A program made the position numbers and the translations under genes. Under the pieces are notes generated by a model. It saw only the letters and a program-made list of their open reading frames with translations. It ran no database searches and was not told where the DNA came from. From Isotricha intestinalis (lineage: Eukaryota > Ciliophora > Litostomatea > Vestibuliferida > Isotrichidae): a stretch of 64,000 nt of DNA. Within the stretch, counting starts at the first letter, position 1. Each line of letters starts with the position of its first letter. The stretch is taken from contig JAJJLU010000365.1 in assembly GCA_023807065.1 (NCBI GenBank), forward strand, positions 1-64,000. Reading direction: 5' to 3'. Shown here one piece after another: positions 29,145 through 39,010 of this stretch.

Positions 29145-31379
29145 ATGGAAATCAAAGAAGATGATACATTCGACAAAAACGATATTATAGCAATCAAAAG
29201 TGAAGAAAACAAAAATCAAAATGAAGATAATTTAAATGATAAAATAAATAAAACTCAAGAATTAAAAGAATTTAATGTTCTTCCTCATTTTAGAGAAAAT
29301 ATAATTCATACAGAAAAGAATTGTAAAGAAGAAATAAATGAATATAGTTATTATTGTTTTACTTGTAAACATAGTGTTTGTGGTGAATGTGGAATTTACA
29401 ATCATCAAGATCATTTACTTATTCAAAGACAAAATTGTTTAACTTATGATAAAACTTTTTTTAATGAAATTTCAAAACATATTGAAGATTCTATTTCAAT
29501 TCAAGATAAAAAAAATGAGATTATTCAAAATATTAATGTATCGATTAATTCTCTTAAGGAAAAATTAGATGATATGAAAGAAAAAAAAATTGAGGAAGTT
29601 AATAAAGTTTTTGATAGTATTGCTTCTAGTTTACTTGATTTAAAAAAAAATTATTCATCTGTTAAAGAAGCTATTGAAAATTATTATGACCAAAATCAAA
29701 TTTTCTTTAATATTATTAATAAAGATAATCCAAATAATGATTTAGAAAATACAGTATTTTTAATGAATTTTGAAATAATGAATTTATGTGATAATAAAAA
29801 TTTAGAAGTTTTAGATAATATTCTTCAAATAAAAAATAAAGTAAATGAATATGATAATTCAATTAAAAATCGAACAGAAGAAATTAAAAATGAATTAAAT
29901 AATTATTTAACTGAAAATTACACTTTTGAAAAATTTGATGATTTTTATTGGGATATAAGATTAAGAACTTCAAAATATACTGAACAAATTCAAAATTTCA
30001 GAAATTCAGTTTGTGAAATTTTAAAAAAAACAGGAAGTTATGACAAAATAAAAGATTTATTAGATATATTTGATTCAAAAAATAAAAAAGGAAAAGATGT
30101 TATATTTAATCAAGAATATTTTATTAATGATATGGGAAATGAAAGTACTACTTTAAGAATGAAAAAAATAAGAGGAAATTCAAAAAATAAAATTAGTAGT
30201 AGTAGAAGTGGTAATTTAAGTTTTTATAAATCTAAACAAACTTTTAATTCAACAAATAAAATTAATCAAAGTACAATTACTAATAAAAATGATATTATCC
30301 AATTAACTCCTGATGATATAATTTTAGATAATAGATTGACTCAAAGATTTTTTGCATATTCAATATTTGAGTTATTTGGAAAATATTTTGATAATTACAA
30401 AAACAAAGAATTAAATAATTTAAACAATCAAAACCTAATTAATAATATAAATATCAATTCTAAAAAAAATAATAATAAAAAAAATAATAAATCAACAAGT
30501 AATAAAAATTTAAGTGTTATAAATGAAAATTATAATTCAAATTTATCAGTTAGTTTCCTAAGTAATTGGACATCTAGATTTACTCAATTAAAAGAATATG
30601 CAAAACCAGTAATAGGAACAAATACAATAAGTATATTTGATAATCAAACAAAAAAAATAAAAAGAATTCCAATTAAATTATCTAAAGAAGAACATGGATA
30701 TAATCAATTTCCTGATGGATGTAGACATATATTAGTTGAAGATATATTATATATAACAGGAGGAGTTGATTCAATAAAAAATCCTTTAAATATTGTTTTA
30801 TCAGTAAATATAAATACATTTGAATTAAAAAAATTAAATAATTTAAATAATAATCATTCATATCATTCAATTGAATATTTAGATAATTATGATTGTTTAA
30901 TTGTTATTGGAGGTGAATTAAATTCAACTTGTGAATTATTTGATATTTATAGTCAGAAATGGAGTAAAATTCCAGATTTAAATAATTCAAGAGCAAATAC
31001 AAATATTTATTTTGATCCAATTACAAGTGATTTATATGTTTTATTTGGTATGGAAGGTAATATAACAGAAAAAAATACATATTGTGATTCTATTGAAGTT
31101 TTAGAATTAAATGATATTAAAAGTGGTTGGATTAAAGTTGATTATTATAAAAATGCTGATTTAAATTTAAAACTTAATTTTTGTACTGTTGTTCCTTTTA
31201 CTAGAGATAAATTATTAATTTATGGAGGAAATAATTCTAGAGTTCAAAAAAGATTATTTGCTATTTTTGATATGAATAAAAATGAATGTATGAAAGTTGA
31301 TACTCAAACTATGGAACAAATTAAATTAGAAGAAAAAAAAATTAAATTTGTTGATATGGCTTTGTCAAAAATGAATTAA
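29145..31379 (+). CDS. B-box/kelch protein (paralogue layout of the 24-27 kb gene)
   Basis: 744 aa. There is a divergent B-box at about 55-95 (YCFTCKHSVCGECGIYNHQDH; the first ligand pair is unclear). Coiled coil runs to about 300, then a Ser/Asn-rich linker. C-terminal kelch-like repeats occupy about 490-735 (ITGGVDS, VIGGEL, LFGMEG, IYGGNN). It lacks the N-terminal ubiquitin-like part of the other copy. It is probably a cytoskeletal or ubiquitin-pathway scaffold without E3 activity of its own. Confidence 0.78.
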   Translation: MEIKEDDTFDKNDIIAIKSEENKNQNEDNLNDKINKTQELKEFNVLPHFRENIIHTEKNCKEEINEYSYYCFTCKHSVCGECGIYNHQDHLLIQRQNCLTYDKTFFNEISKHIEDSISIQDKKNEIIQNINVSINSLKEKLDDMKEKKIEEVNKVFDSIASSLLDLKKNYSSVKEAIENYYDQNQIFFNIINKDNPNNDLENTVFLMNFEIMNLCDNKNLEVLDNILQIKNKVNEYDNSIKNRTEEIKNELNNYLTENYTFEKFDDFYWDIRLRTSKYTEQIQNFRNSVCEILKKTGSYDKIKDLLDIFDSKNKKGKDVIFNQEYFINDMGNESTTLRMKKIRGNSKNKISSSRSGNLSFYKSKQTFNSTNKINQSTITNKNDIIQLTPDDIILDNRLTQRFFAYSIFELFGKYFDNYKNKELNNLNNQNLINNININSKKNNNKKNNKSTSNKNLSVINENYNSNLSVSFLSNWTSRFTQLKEYAKPVIGTNTISIFDNQTKKIKRIPIKLSKEEHGYNQFPDGCRHILVEDILYITGGVDSIKNPLNIVLSVNINTFELKKLNNLNNNHSYHSIEYLDNYDCLIVIGGELNSTCELFDIYSQKWSKIPDLNNSRANTNIYFDPITSDLYVLFGMEGNITEKNTYCDSIEVLELNDIKSGWIKVDYYKNADLNLKLNFCTVVPFTRDKLLIYGGNNSRVQKRLFAIFDMNKNECMKVDTQTMEQIKLEEKKIKFVDMALSKMN

Positions 31380-31493
31380 TTAGAATAGTTTAAAATTTAT
31401 TTTTTTATTTTATTAAAAATTAATTTATTTATGTAAGTTTATTATTATAAAACAACAAAATTGTAAAATTGTTTAATTACAATAAATTTTAAA

Positions 31494-32429
31494 ATGGAAG
31501 ATAAAGAAAAAGAAAATGAAAATGAAAATGAATATATTTTTGTTCCTAAAAAAAATACAAAACCAATAAGAAGAAGTTCAGTTACAATTCAACAAATGAA
31601 TTTTATATTTAACAATAGATTAAATAATAAAGAAAATGAAGTAATAGATAATGGAATAAAAGAAAGAGAAAAAAACAGAAGAAGATTTAGTCAAACTTTA
31701 GTTATTCCATATATTCCATTAACAAGAAAGCAAAAAGTAAAAGAAATTGTAAATATGGATAAAACTTCGGCAAATCGTTTTAATGAATACAGTAATATTT
31801 TTGAAAATATTAAGAATCAAATAAATGATATAAATAATTCATTATTAAATAGTAATATATTAAATAATTCTCATTCTAATTCTAATGTTGAAAAAGATTC
31901 TAGTCGAATAATAAATACAACTTCTAGAAAAAAATCTAAACAAGATTCTATGTTTAAACATTTTAATAGTAATAATGAAAAAGATATTAGTTCAAATTCA
32001 TCAAAAATAAAAACTAAAAAAGTCAAAAATCATCATCATCATAGTCATAATTTTAATAATCATTTAAATAATTATAATATTAATAATAATATTATAGTTG
32101 GATTAAATGATAATGAAAAAAATGAAAATGAGGAAATTGAAGAAGAAGATAATATTGATTGTAAGACTTTAGATGAAAATATTAGACATATATATTTAAA
32201 TTATTCTCCAGCTCCAAATTCTTTAAGAGGAACAAAAACCAAAAATAGACAATTTATAAAAAGATATATAAATACTGATAATTACCCTAAAAATAAAGGA
32301 AAGTTTATTATTACAAATAATAAACCTAGTCCTAGAGATTTTTATTATGAACCAACTTTAGATGAGAATGATAAAAACACTTATCAAGAAATAAAAGAAA
32401 TTAAATATTGTAAATGTATTATTTTTTAA
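31494..32429 (+). CDS. Asn/Lys-rich protein with C-terminal CaaX-like tail
   Basis: 311 aa that I do not recognise. It is mostly disordered, Asn/Ser/Lys-rich, with a His run (HHHHSH) near 180. The last residues are KYCKCIIF. CIIF fits a CaaX prenylation box (C, two aliphatics, F), with an extra Cys two residues upstream that could be palmitoylated. This suggests membrane attachment. It is followed 78 bp later by another gene on the same strand with a Cys-rich end. Confidence 0.5.
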   Translation: MEDKEKENENENEYIFVPKKNTKPIRRSSVTIQQMNFIFNNRLNNKENEVIDNGIKEREKNRRRFSQTLVIPYIPLTRKQKVKEIVNMDKTSANRFNEYSNIFENIKNQINDINNSLLNSNILNNSHSNSNVEKDSSRIINTTSRKKSKQDSMFKHFNSNNEKDISSNSSKIKTKKVKNHHHHSHNFNNHLNNYNINNNIIVGLNDNEKNENEEIEEEDNIDCKTLDENIRHIYLNYSPAPNSLRGTKTKNRQFIKRYINTDNYPKNKGKFIITNNKPSPRDFYYEPTLDENDKNTYQEIKEIKYCKCIIF

Positions 32430-32507
32430 TCATTTCTTGGTTTCTTAGTTATATAAAAAAAGTAATTAAAGTTTTAATTAAATAAAATAAATATAATTTA
32501 ATTTATT

Positions 32508-33308
32508 ATGAATAAATTATTTATGGATGCAGAAATAAAAATAGAAAAAATATTTGGAAATGATAATCATGATGAAATAAGATTTACTGATAAAATCGAA
32601 AAGTCTCAATTTTTTAATTCCAATTATTCTAATATTAAATCCAGTAATAAGCCATTTAAACCACAAAAAATGAATGTTAGTCCTTTTTTAAAACAATTTA
32701 CAAAAAATGAAAATGATTATAGTAGTATTAAAAAAGATAAAAAAAGAAATTTTGATATTAATAAAGATAATTATTATTCTGAATTTATTAAAAAAGTTAA
32801 TGAAAAAGAAAAGGAAGAAAATTATAAATCTAATAAAATTCAAAAGAAAAAAACAATTAATAATCAAATAAACCAATCAAAATCATCATTAAATGTTTTT
32901 AGTTTAAAAAATATTAATTATAATAATAATGAAGAAAAAAAGAATAATTCGGAAAAAAGGTATTCAAAAAGTAAAAAAAAAAAAGAAACTGGTATAATGA
33001 AAAAAAACACTTCAAATTTCATGTATTTCAATCAAAAAACTCCTTTAATAAACATTAATAGTAAAATGAAGATGATTCAAAATTCAATTCAATTAGAAAT
33101 TAAAAGTACAATCCCTGAATATAAAAAATTAAAGATTCAAAAAATAGATATGCCAAATTATTGGATAATTAAAGATGAAAAAAATTTAAATGGAGAATAT
33201 AAATTAAATTCTAAATTTATAAAGGATAATACAACAGAAACTGAAAATAATTTTAAAACAATATATAATGTAAATAATAAGAAAAAGAGTTATTTATGTT
33301 GTATTTAA
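32508..33308 (+). CDS. Basic Asn/Lys-rich protein ending in CCI
   Basis: 266 aa, not recognised. It is basic and Lys/Asn-rich throughout with a short helical stretch near 90-120. It ends in SYLCCI: two adjacent Cys before the last residue, not a classical CaaX but reminiscent of lipidated tails. It may be related in type to the preceding gene, although I find no alignable core. Confidence 0.45.
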   Translation: MNKLFMDAEIKIEKIFGNDNHDEIRFTDKIEKSQFFNSNYSNIKSSNKPFKPQKMNVSPFLKQFTKNENDYSSIKKDKKRNFDINKDNYYSEFIKKVNEKEKEENYKSNKIQKKKTINNQINQSKSSLNVFSLKNINYNNNEEKKNNSEKRYSKSKKKKETGIMKKNTSNFMYFNQKTPLININSKMKMIQNSIQLEIKSTIPEYKKLKIQKIDMPNYWIIKDEKNLNGEYKLNSKFIKDNTTETENNFKTIYNVNNKKKSYLCCI

Positions 33309-33410
33309 TATTATTCAAAAAAATAGAGTGTTTATGTTATTATTTATCTATACTGAAAAAAAATTAATATTTTAAAAATATAAATAAACCAAATTTTATA
33401 TATTATTCAA

Positions 33411-34673
33411 TTAATCACAAGAAATGGATTTATAACTTATTAATGCTCTATTTGAAGGTTTTCTTGTTGTAAAACTATTTTTATGAGAATAATTAAAAAT
33501 TTGATTTTGTTGGATATTATTATTATGTTTTCCTAATATAGGAATAGAATTTTTATTATTATTATTATTATATATATTTAAATTATTTTTAATATTCGAA
33601 GGAGGAAATCTTGTAATTTTAATAAAACTGTTATTTAAATTTGCATTACCAGAAATATTATTATTTTTATTTTGATTGACAAAATATTTAGATATAAAAT
33701 GTAATTTTGTTCTTTCTATTATATCATTTCTTGTATTGCTTAAAGATTCATTGTTTTTATTTTTCTTTTTCATCATCATATTTTTTGCTTTTTTAAAATT
33801 TAAAATTTTCAGCCCAAAAGAATGTTCATTTCTTATTGAAGAACTATTAATTTCTTCTTTTGTTCCATTTGATAGTAAATTATTTGTACTAATATTTTTT
33901 GAATAAAGAAAAGAATACTTTTTATTTATATTTGAATTATTATTATTTAAAGTATTATTATTATTATTAATATTTATATTTATATTCGAAAATAAATTTA
34001 ATTCTTTTTGTTTTTCATCTAATTTTATTTTCAATTGTTCCACCGAATCTTTTAAAGATGATATTTCATTTTCTTTATTTGAAATATTACTTTCTAATGT
34101 TTTTATTTTTTCTTCATTTTCTTTTATAGCTGCTTTTAAATTAACATTTTCTTGTCTTAATATTATAATTTCATTTTCTTTTCTATCATTATCTAAAAAT
34201 CTTCCATCTTCATATTTTAATTTAATTTTCATTTCTTCAAATTCATTTTCAATTTCAATATATTCTCCTATTTTATTTTCCATTGCTTGTTTTTGTAATT
34301 TATTTTGAAAATATAATTTAGTTAATTTTCTTTCTTTATATTCTAATTTTTGTAAAATATTTTCATATTGATTTATTGCATTTATATTATTATTTCTTAA
34401 AATTATATTTTCTTTCAAATCTTCTTTTTTTTGCTCTTCTTTTGCATCTTGGATTTTTTTCTTTAATAATATTTGAATTGAATCATGAATATAATTAATT
34501 AATTGTGACATTGATATTGATTTAATATTATCTTGAAATTCTTCTTCGTCGATTTCAATTTTCTCTCCTTTAATTTCACTTGTTATTTCATAAAATAAAG
34601 AATATAAAGATTCTTTGGACTTTAAATTAGGAAGTTTAGAATTATCTTCATTTTCTTCATATTCATTATTCAT
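33411..34673 (-). CDS. Coiled-coil protein, unknown
   Basis: 420 aa. The N-terminal acidic segment (1-60) contains ISMSQLINYIHDSIQILL, which may be a small folded helix unit. Residues 85-235 are long coiled coil (repeats like NLKAAIKENEEKIKTLESNISNKENE, broken here into two short phrases of that kind). The C-terminal 180 residues are Asn/Ser-rich and basic. It lacks a membrane segment. It shares a 67-bp intergenic promoter with the divergent gene at 34741. Confidence 0.55.
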   Translation of the reverse strand: MNNEYEENEDNSKLPNLKSKESLYSLFYEITSEIKGEKIEIDEEEFQDNIKSISMSQLINYIHDSIQILLKKKIQDAKEEQKKEDLKENIILRNNNINAINQYENILQKLEYKERKLTKLYFQNKLQKQAMENKIGEYIEIENEFEEMKIKLKYEDGRFLDNDRKENEIIILRQENVNLKAAIKENEEKIKTLESNISNKENEISSLKDSVEQLKIKLDEKQKELNLFSNINININNNNNTLNNNNSNINKKYSFLYSKNISTNNLLSNGTKEEINSSSIRNEHSFGLKILNFKKAKNMMMKKKNKNNESLSNTRNDIIERTKLHFISKYFVNQNKNNNISGNANLNNSFIKITRFPPSNIKNNLNIYNNNNNKNSIPILGKHNNNIQQNQIFNYSHKNSFTTRKPSNRALISYKSISCD

Positions 34674-34740
34674 ATTTTTTGTTATATTATTTTAAATGTA
34701 AGAAATTTATCAAAAAATAAAAAATTAATTTAAAAATAAA

Positions 34741-35682
34741 ATGACTGAAATATTAACAAAGAAAATATGTTTTTCTATTCATGGACAAGAAAATGATAAT
34801 TTAAATAATACAAATATTGAAATGGAGAAAAGAAAAAATAAACCTAGAAAAAATATAAAAATAAAATCATATTGTGGAAAATGTTTTCAATATTTTGAAA
34901 ATGGACCTTTTACAAAAAAATGTAGAGAACACATAAAAAAAAAGTGTAATATAATACCATGTCAAAAGAAAAAAAATATAAATAATGAATGTATAAGATT
35001 ATTTCCAAATAAAAATAGTGCAAATAGACATACTCATTGTATTTCAAAAGATGATATTAAATTATGGGATAAACAATATGAAATTCAATTATGTTTGGGC
35101 ATAAATGAAAATAATAAATTTTCTGAAGTACCTACTAAAGATAATATATTTAATAATAATAATGATGAATTTGATTTTTTTAATGATGATTCTAATCATT
35201 TTACTACTTATAATGTTGGAGGAATTATTGAAAGATTTGATCAATTAAATGTTGATGATACTTTTGAAATGAATAATATTTTCCCTTCAATTCAAGATGA
35301 TAATGGTAATATTAATAATAATGTTATTTCTAATAATAATAATAATTATAATTTGAATAATAATAATCATAATTTAATTAGAGAAAAAAGCTTTAAGAAT
35401 ATAAAAGGAAGTATTAATTTTTCCATTAATGAAAATAAGAGAATTTCAAATGAAGAAACTATTGAAAATTTCTTTGAATTAGTTCAGAAAGAAACTTTTA
35501 TTAATAATTCAATTAAAAAAAAATTAGTAAAGGCTTTTAAAAACATTGGTATTATGAATGTTAAAATATTAAAATTATTTCATGAAAAATATAAAGGATG
35601 GGATTTTTTATTACATAAATTTAAAGATGTGTTTCCTGAAATAGAAGGTGTATCTTTATGTATTGAATATCTTTTTAAATAA
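34741..35682 (+). CDS. Cys/His-rich putative zinc protein, unknown
   Basis: 313 aa. Residues about 42-100 contain a Cys/His cluster (YCGKCFQYF, CREHIKKKC, PCQ, then NRHTHC) that could bind zinc, although it fits no classical C2H2 or RING spacing. The middle is Asp/Asn-rich and acidic. The C-terminal 75 residues (KKLVKAFKNIGIMNVKILKL onward) look like a compact helical domain of the SAM/death-fold size. Function unknown. Confidence 0.45.
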   Translation: MTEILTKKICFSIHGQENDNLNNTNIEMEKRKNKPRKNIKIKSYCGKCFQYFENGPFTKKCREHIKKKCNIIPCQKKKNINNECIRLFPNKNSANRHTHCISKDDIKLWDKQYEIQLCLGINENNKFSEVPTKDNIFNNNNDEFDFFNDDSNHFTTYNVGGIIERFDQLNVDDTFEMNNIFPSIQDDNGNINNNVISNNNNNYNLNNNNHNLIREKSFKNIKGSINFSINENKRISNEETIENFFELVQKETFINNSIKKKLVKAFKNIGIMNVKILKLFHEKYKGWDFLLHKFKDVFPEIEGVSLCIEYLFK

Positions 35683-36070
35683 ACTTGATTATATTAATAA
35701 ATTGTGGATAATCAAAAGAAAAATTATCAAAGAATATTATCAAAAAGGAATTTGAAGTTTAAAATCATTCAACTTTTTTTTTATCAAAGTAAAAATACTG
35801 ATATAATATTATAATTAATAGGAAATAGATGCATAATATTAAATAATTATTTTGAGAATAAAGTATTACTTATTTTTTCACTTTTTTGTTTAATTTTTAA
35901 TTTTAGTTTATCCACATCATAAATTTTTAAAGTGTTTTTTAGTGTTTTTGTTAATACATAAATAATTAGAAAATATTTTATATAATTATTTATAACATAT
36001 ATTTTTGTAATTCTTTAATATATTTTACAATTTAAAATTAATGAAACAAATATATTATTGTCATTTACAT
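35683..36070. other. Convergent intergenic gap
   Basis: A+T-rich spacer between two 3' ends. I see no gene, structured RNA or repeat of note. Confidence 0.4.
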
Positions 36071-36412
36071 TTACAATAAATCTGGATTAATATACATTTC
36101 TTGATTATTATTTTCATCAAGAATTTTTAAATTTTTTTCCAAAATTGAATTATCAATAGAGGAACTTGATTCAGATACAATAATTATATTATCATAAAAA
36201 TTTTTATTTATTTCAATATTATTTTTTTCTTTTGAAAATACGGGTTTATATTCAGTATTGAATGAGTCATTTAATTCATCTGATAATGATAAAGTTTTTA
36301 AAGCTTCATTGACTTCGTTATAAATTTCAATAGGCTCTTCTATTATTAACTCATGAAAATATTTATATTTTAATTGTTGTAAAATATGAGAATGTTTAAA
36401 TAAATTTGACAT
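36071..36412 (-). CDS. Small hypothetical protein
   Basis: 113 aa, not recognised. It has good coding texture (Glu/Ser/Asn balanced, no low complexity in the first 60 residues). Segment YFHELIIEEPIEIYNEV followed by ALKTLSLSDELNDSF is likely helical. It could be a complete small gene, since no splice-linked exon was found on either side. Confidence 0.4.
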   Translation of the reverse strand: MSNLFKHSHILQQLKYKYFHELIIEEPIEIYNEVNEALKTLSLSDELNDSFNTEYKPVFSKEKNNIEINKNFYDNIIIVSESSSSIDNSILEKNLKILDENNNQEMYINPDLL

Positions 36413-37726
36413 TCCTTGATTATTTATTATAAAAAAAATATAAATATAAATAAAGATAATTGAAAATAATTAACTAAATAATAAATTATTTTCATATAAA
36501 AAATAATTTCAAATTTCAGTAATAAAATGAAAAATATAAGGAAAATGTAGAACTTTAGTTAGTTAAATTGGGAAGCAGACTTATATTTATTATTAATGTA
36601 AACAAAGAAGAGTAATAATATTAGTGATGAGGGAAAAAAATAAAGAAAATGAGTTATTTATTTGTCCAGTAAGTTCTCTTATTTATTATTAAATTAAAAA
36701 AAGAAAAATGTTTATTCCTTCTTTTTAATCTTTTTTTTTCCCATATATTTAATTTTTTAAATTGATTTTTTGGTTTGAGTGGAAATCTTCAGAAAAAAAT
36801 ATTGATAATTATTATTAATATTATTTTTAAGTTTAATACTTTTTTTATTAATATATTCATTTAATTAATTATTTTATGATATCCATATTATTCAAAAGGA
36901 TAAATAGAAATATTCAATTGTTTCTAAAAAATTCATTGTTCTAATTTTTACATTCCTTTTTTCAATTCACTCATTAATTTTCTTTTATTTCTTTTAATTG
37001 ATATATAAGGAAAATATCAACTTAGCAATTCCATCCCTCCATATTAAAGAATACTCTAAAGCTATGGCCTACTTCAGATTTAATTATTTCTCTAAATCAA
37101 TTAATTATTTTATTACTTTGTATTTTTTTGCTAATATTTTATATTTATATATATATTCATTAAATTTTTAACAATTTGAATTGTTTTCTTTTTTTAACAA
37201 AAAACTAATATAATTTTTTGAAATATTTATTTAAATGATTTTTAAACCCAGAAAATTTTATTATTTATAAAAAAAATTCTAATAAAAATTAATTTGATAG
37301 TCTAAATATATTATTATTTCAATTTAGATAAATATAATAATTAAATTATAAATTTTTTTAAACAAAAAATATTTAAAAATAAAACAATAATTAATTAAAG
37401 TATTCCAAAAATAATATTTAACTTTAATAAAAGAGAAAATAATTCTTTAGAAGATTAGTCAATTTAATTATATTTTCTCAAATATTATTTCTATCAAACA
37501 ATTATTAAATAATAAAAGATAAAAATAACTTTGGGAAAAAAAAATAATATTATTAAAATTTTGATTATATAATTAAAATAAATTAAAATAAATTAAATAA
37601 ATTTAATATATTTAATAGGCATATGTTTTTGGAGTTTAATTAATAAAAAAATCTTGAATGTAAATTTTTTAAACCTAAAATTAATTTAATTAATGAATTA
37701 AATAGATAATTAAGAATAAAAAGATA
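36413..37726. other. 1.3-kb gap with an unexplained island
   Basis: It is non-coding by frame length. Around 37008-37090 the composition departs from the surroundings (many C and G, for example CCATCCCTCC and GCTATGGCC). In one + frame this reads as an uninterrupted 50-60 codon stretch containing LAIPSLHIKEYSKAMAYF before a hydrophobic A+T-rich tail and stop. It may be a gene fragment or a structured RNA. The rest is ordinary A+T-rich spacer. Confidence 0.4.
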
Positions 37727-38809
37727 ATGGAACAATCACGAACACTTTGGATGGGAAATATAGAAAATTGGATGACTGAGAATGATATTAATCTAATATT
37801 AAATTCAATTAATTTAAAACCAATTAAAATAAGAATTTTAAAAAATGAAAATCCAAAAATTTGTTGTTTCATTGAGTTTGATTCATCAGAAACCGCTGAT
37901 TTCGTTTTAGAAAAATTTAATGGATTAAAATTAAATAATTTAATCCTTAATTTAAAAAGAGTTATTCCTAAAAAAAAAGAAAATAATAAAGAACAAAATG
38001 ATTTAAATAAAAAATATACTATTTATGTTGGAAATATTCCAAAAGATATTACTAATGAACAATTAAAAAATTATTTTAAACATGATTTCCAATCTGTAGT
38101 AAGTAGCAAAATAATATATGATTCTTTAACAAAAACTTCAAGAGGTTTTGGATTTGTTGACTTTTTAAATATAAATGATTATCAAAAAGCTTTAAGTGGG
38201 AAAAATCAAAAAATTTTAAAAGGAAATGTTCTTAATATAAAGTAAAATATATTGATTTACAATTTTTTTAGTTGTGCAAAATTAAAAAAAGAAGATAATC
38301 AAAATCAAATAAATAATCATATTTATCTTCCAAATAATAATAACATAATATTTAATAATACAAATATAAATAATTTACTATTTTATCAATATAATACAAA
38401 TTTTAATATTAATTCAAATAATTCATTGAATAATTCTTTAACAACAAATTCAAATTTGAATACTAATTCTTCATTAAATAATTCAAATAACATTAATAAC
38501 AATAACATTAGTATTATTAATAATAATAATATTAACATTAAAGATGATTTACAAGAGAAAAAAAAAACTTTTACTTCTTGTAGTTGTCCAGAATTGATGA
38601 ATTTATATAATAGGAATGAAAATATTGATTTTAATCAAATTCAAAAAGGATTTAAAGATGTTGAAGCCATATATAGATCAAGTTGCCTAAATAATATTAG
38701 AGATAAATGGAAAATATCTCTCCAATGTAATTATTATTGTAATATAAATCATAAAGAGTTATATAATGATATTTATGAAGAATATGATGGAGAGCATTTA
38801 AAATTTTAA
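37727..38809 (+). CDS. Two-RRM protein (SECp43/Nam8-like), two exons
   Basis: Exon 1 is 37727-38241 and exon 2 is 38272-38809. A 30-bp intron (GTAAAATATA...TTTAG) contains the apparent stop of the first frame. Joining gives 350 aa. RRM1 (4-80) begins RTLWMGNIENWMTE, typical of tRNA-Sec-associated protein SECp43 and the yeast U1 protein Nam8. RRM2 (93-170) has TIYVGNIP and RGFGFVDF. Exon 2 encodes an Asn-rich linker, then a Cys-containing tail (TSCSCPEL, ending YDGEHLKF) that I do not recognise. Likely roles are tRNA-Sec maturation or splicing/poly(A) RNA binding. A decayed partial copy lies at 433-735. Confidence 0.82.
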
Positions 38810-39010
38810 TATATTAATTAAAAGGAATAGATAAATGATGTATGTTTGTAAATTTTATGTTAAGAATAAATGATTTAATATAATTAATTATATAGAATAG
38901 AAAATCAAAATGATAATAAAAAGAATATATAATAAATATATTATATATTTTTTTTTCCTTTTTTAATATTATAAATTAATTAATTTTACTAATTAATATA
39001 TTTATTCAAA

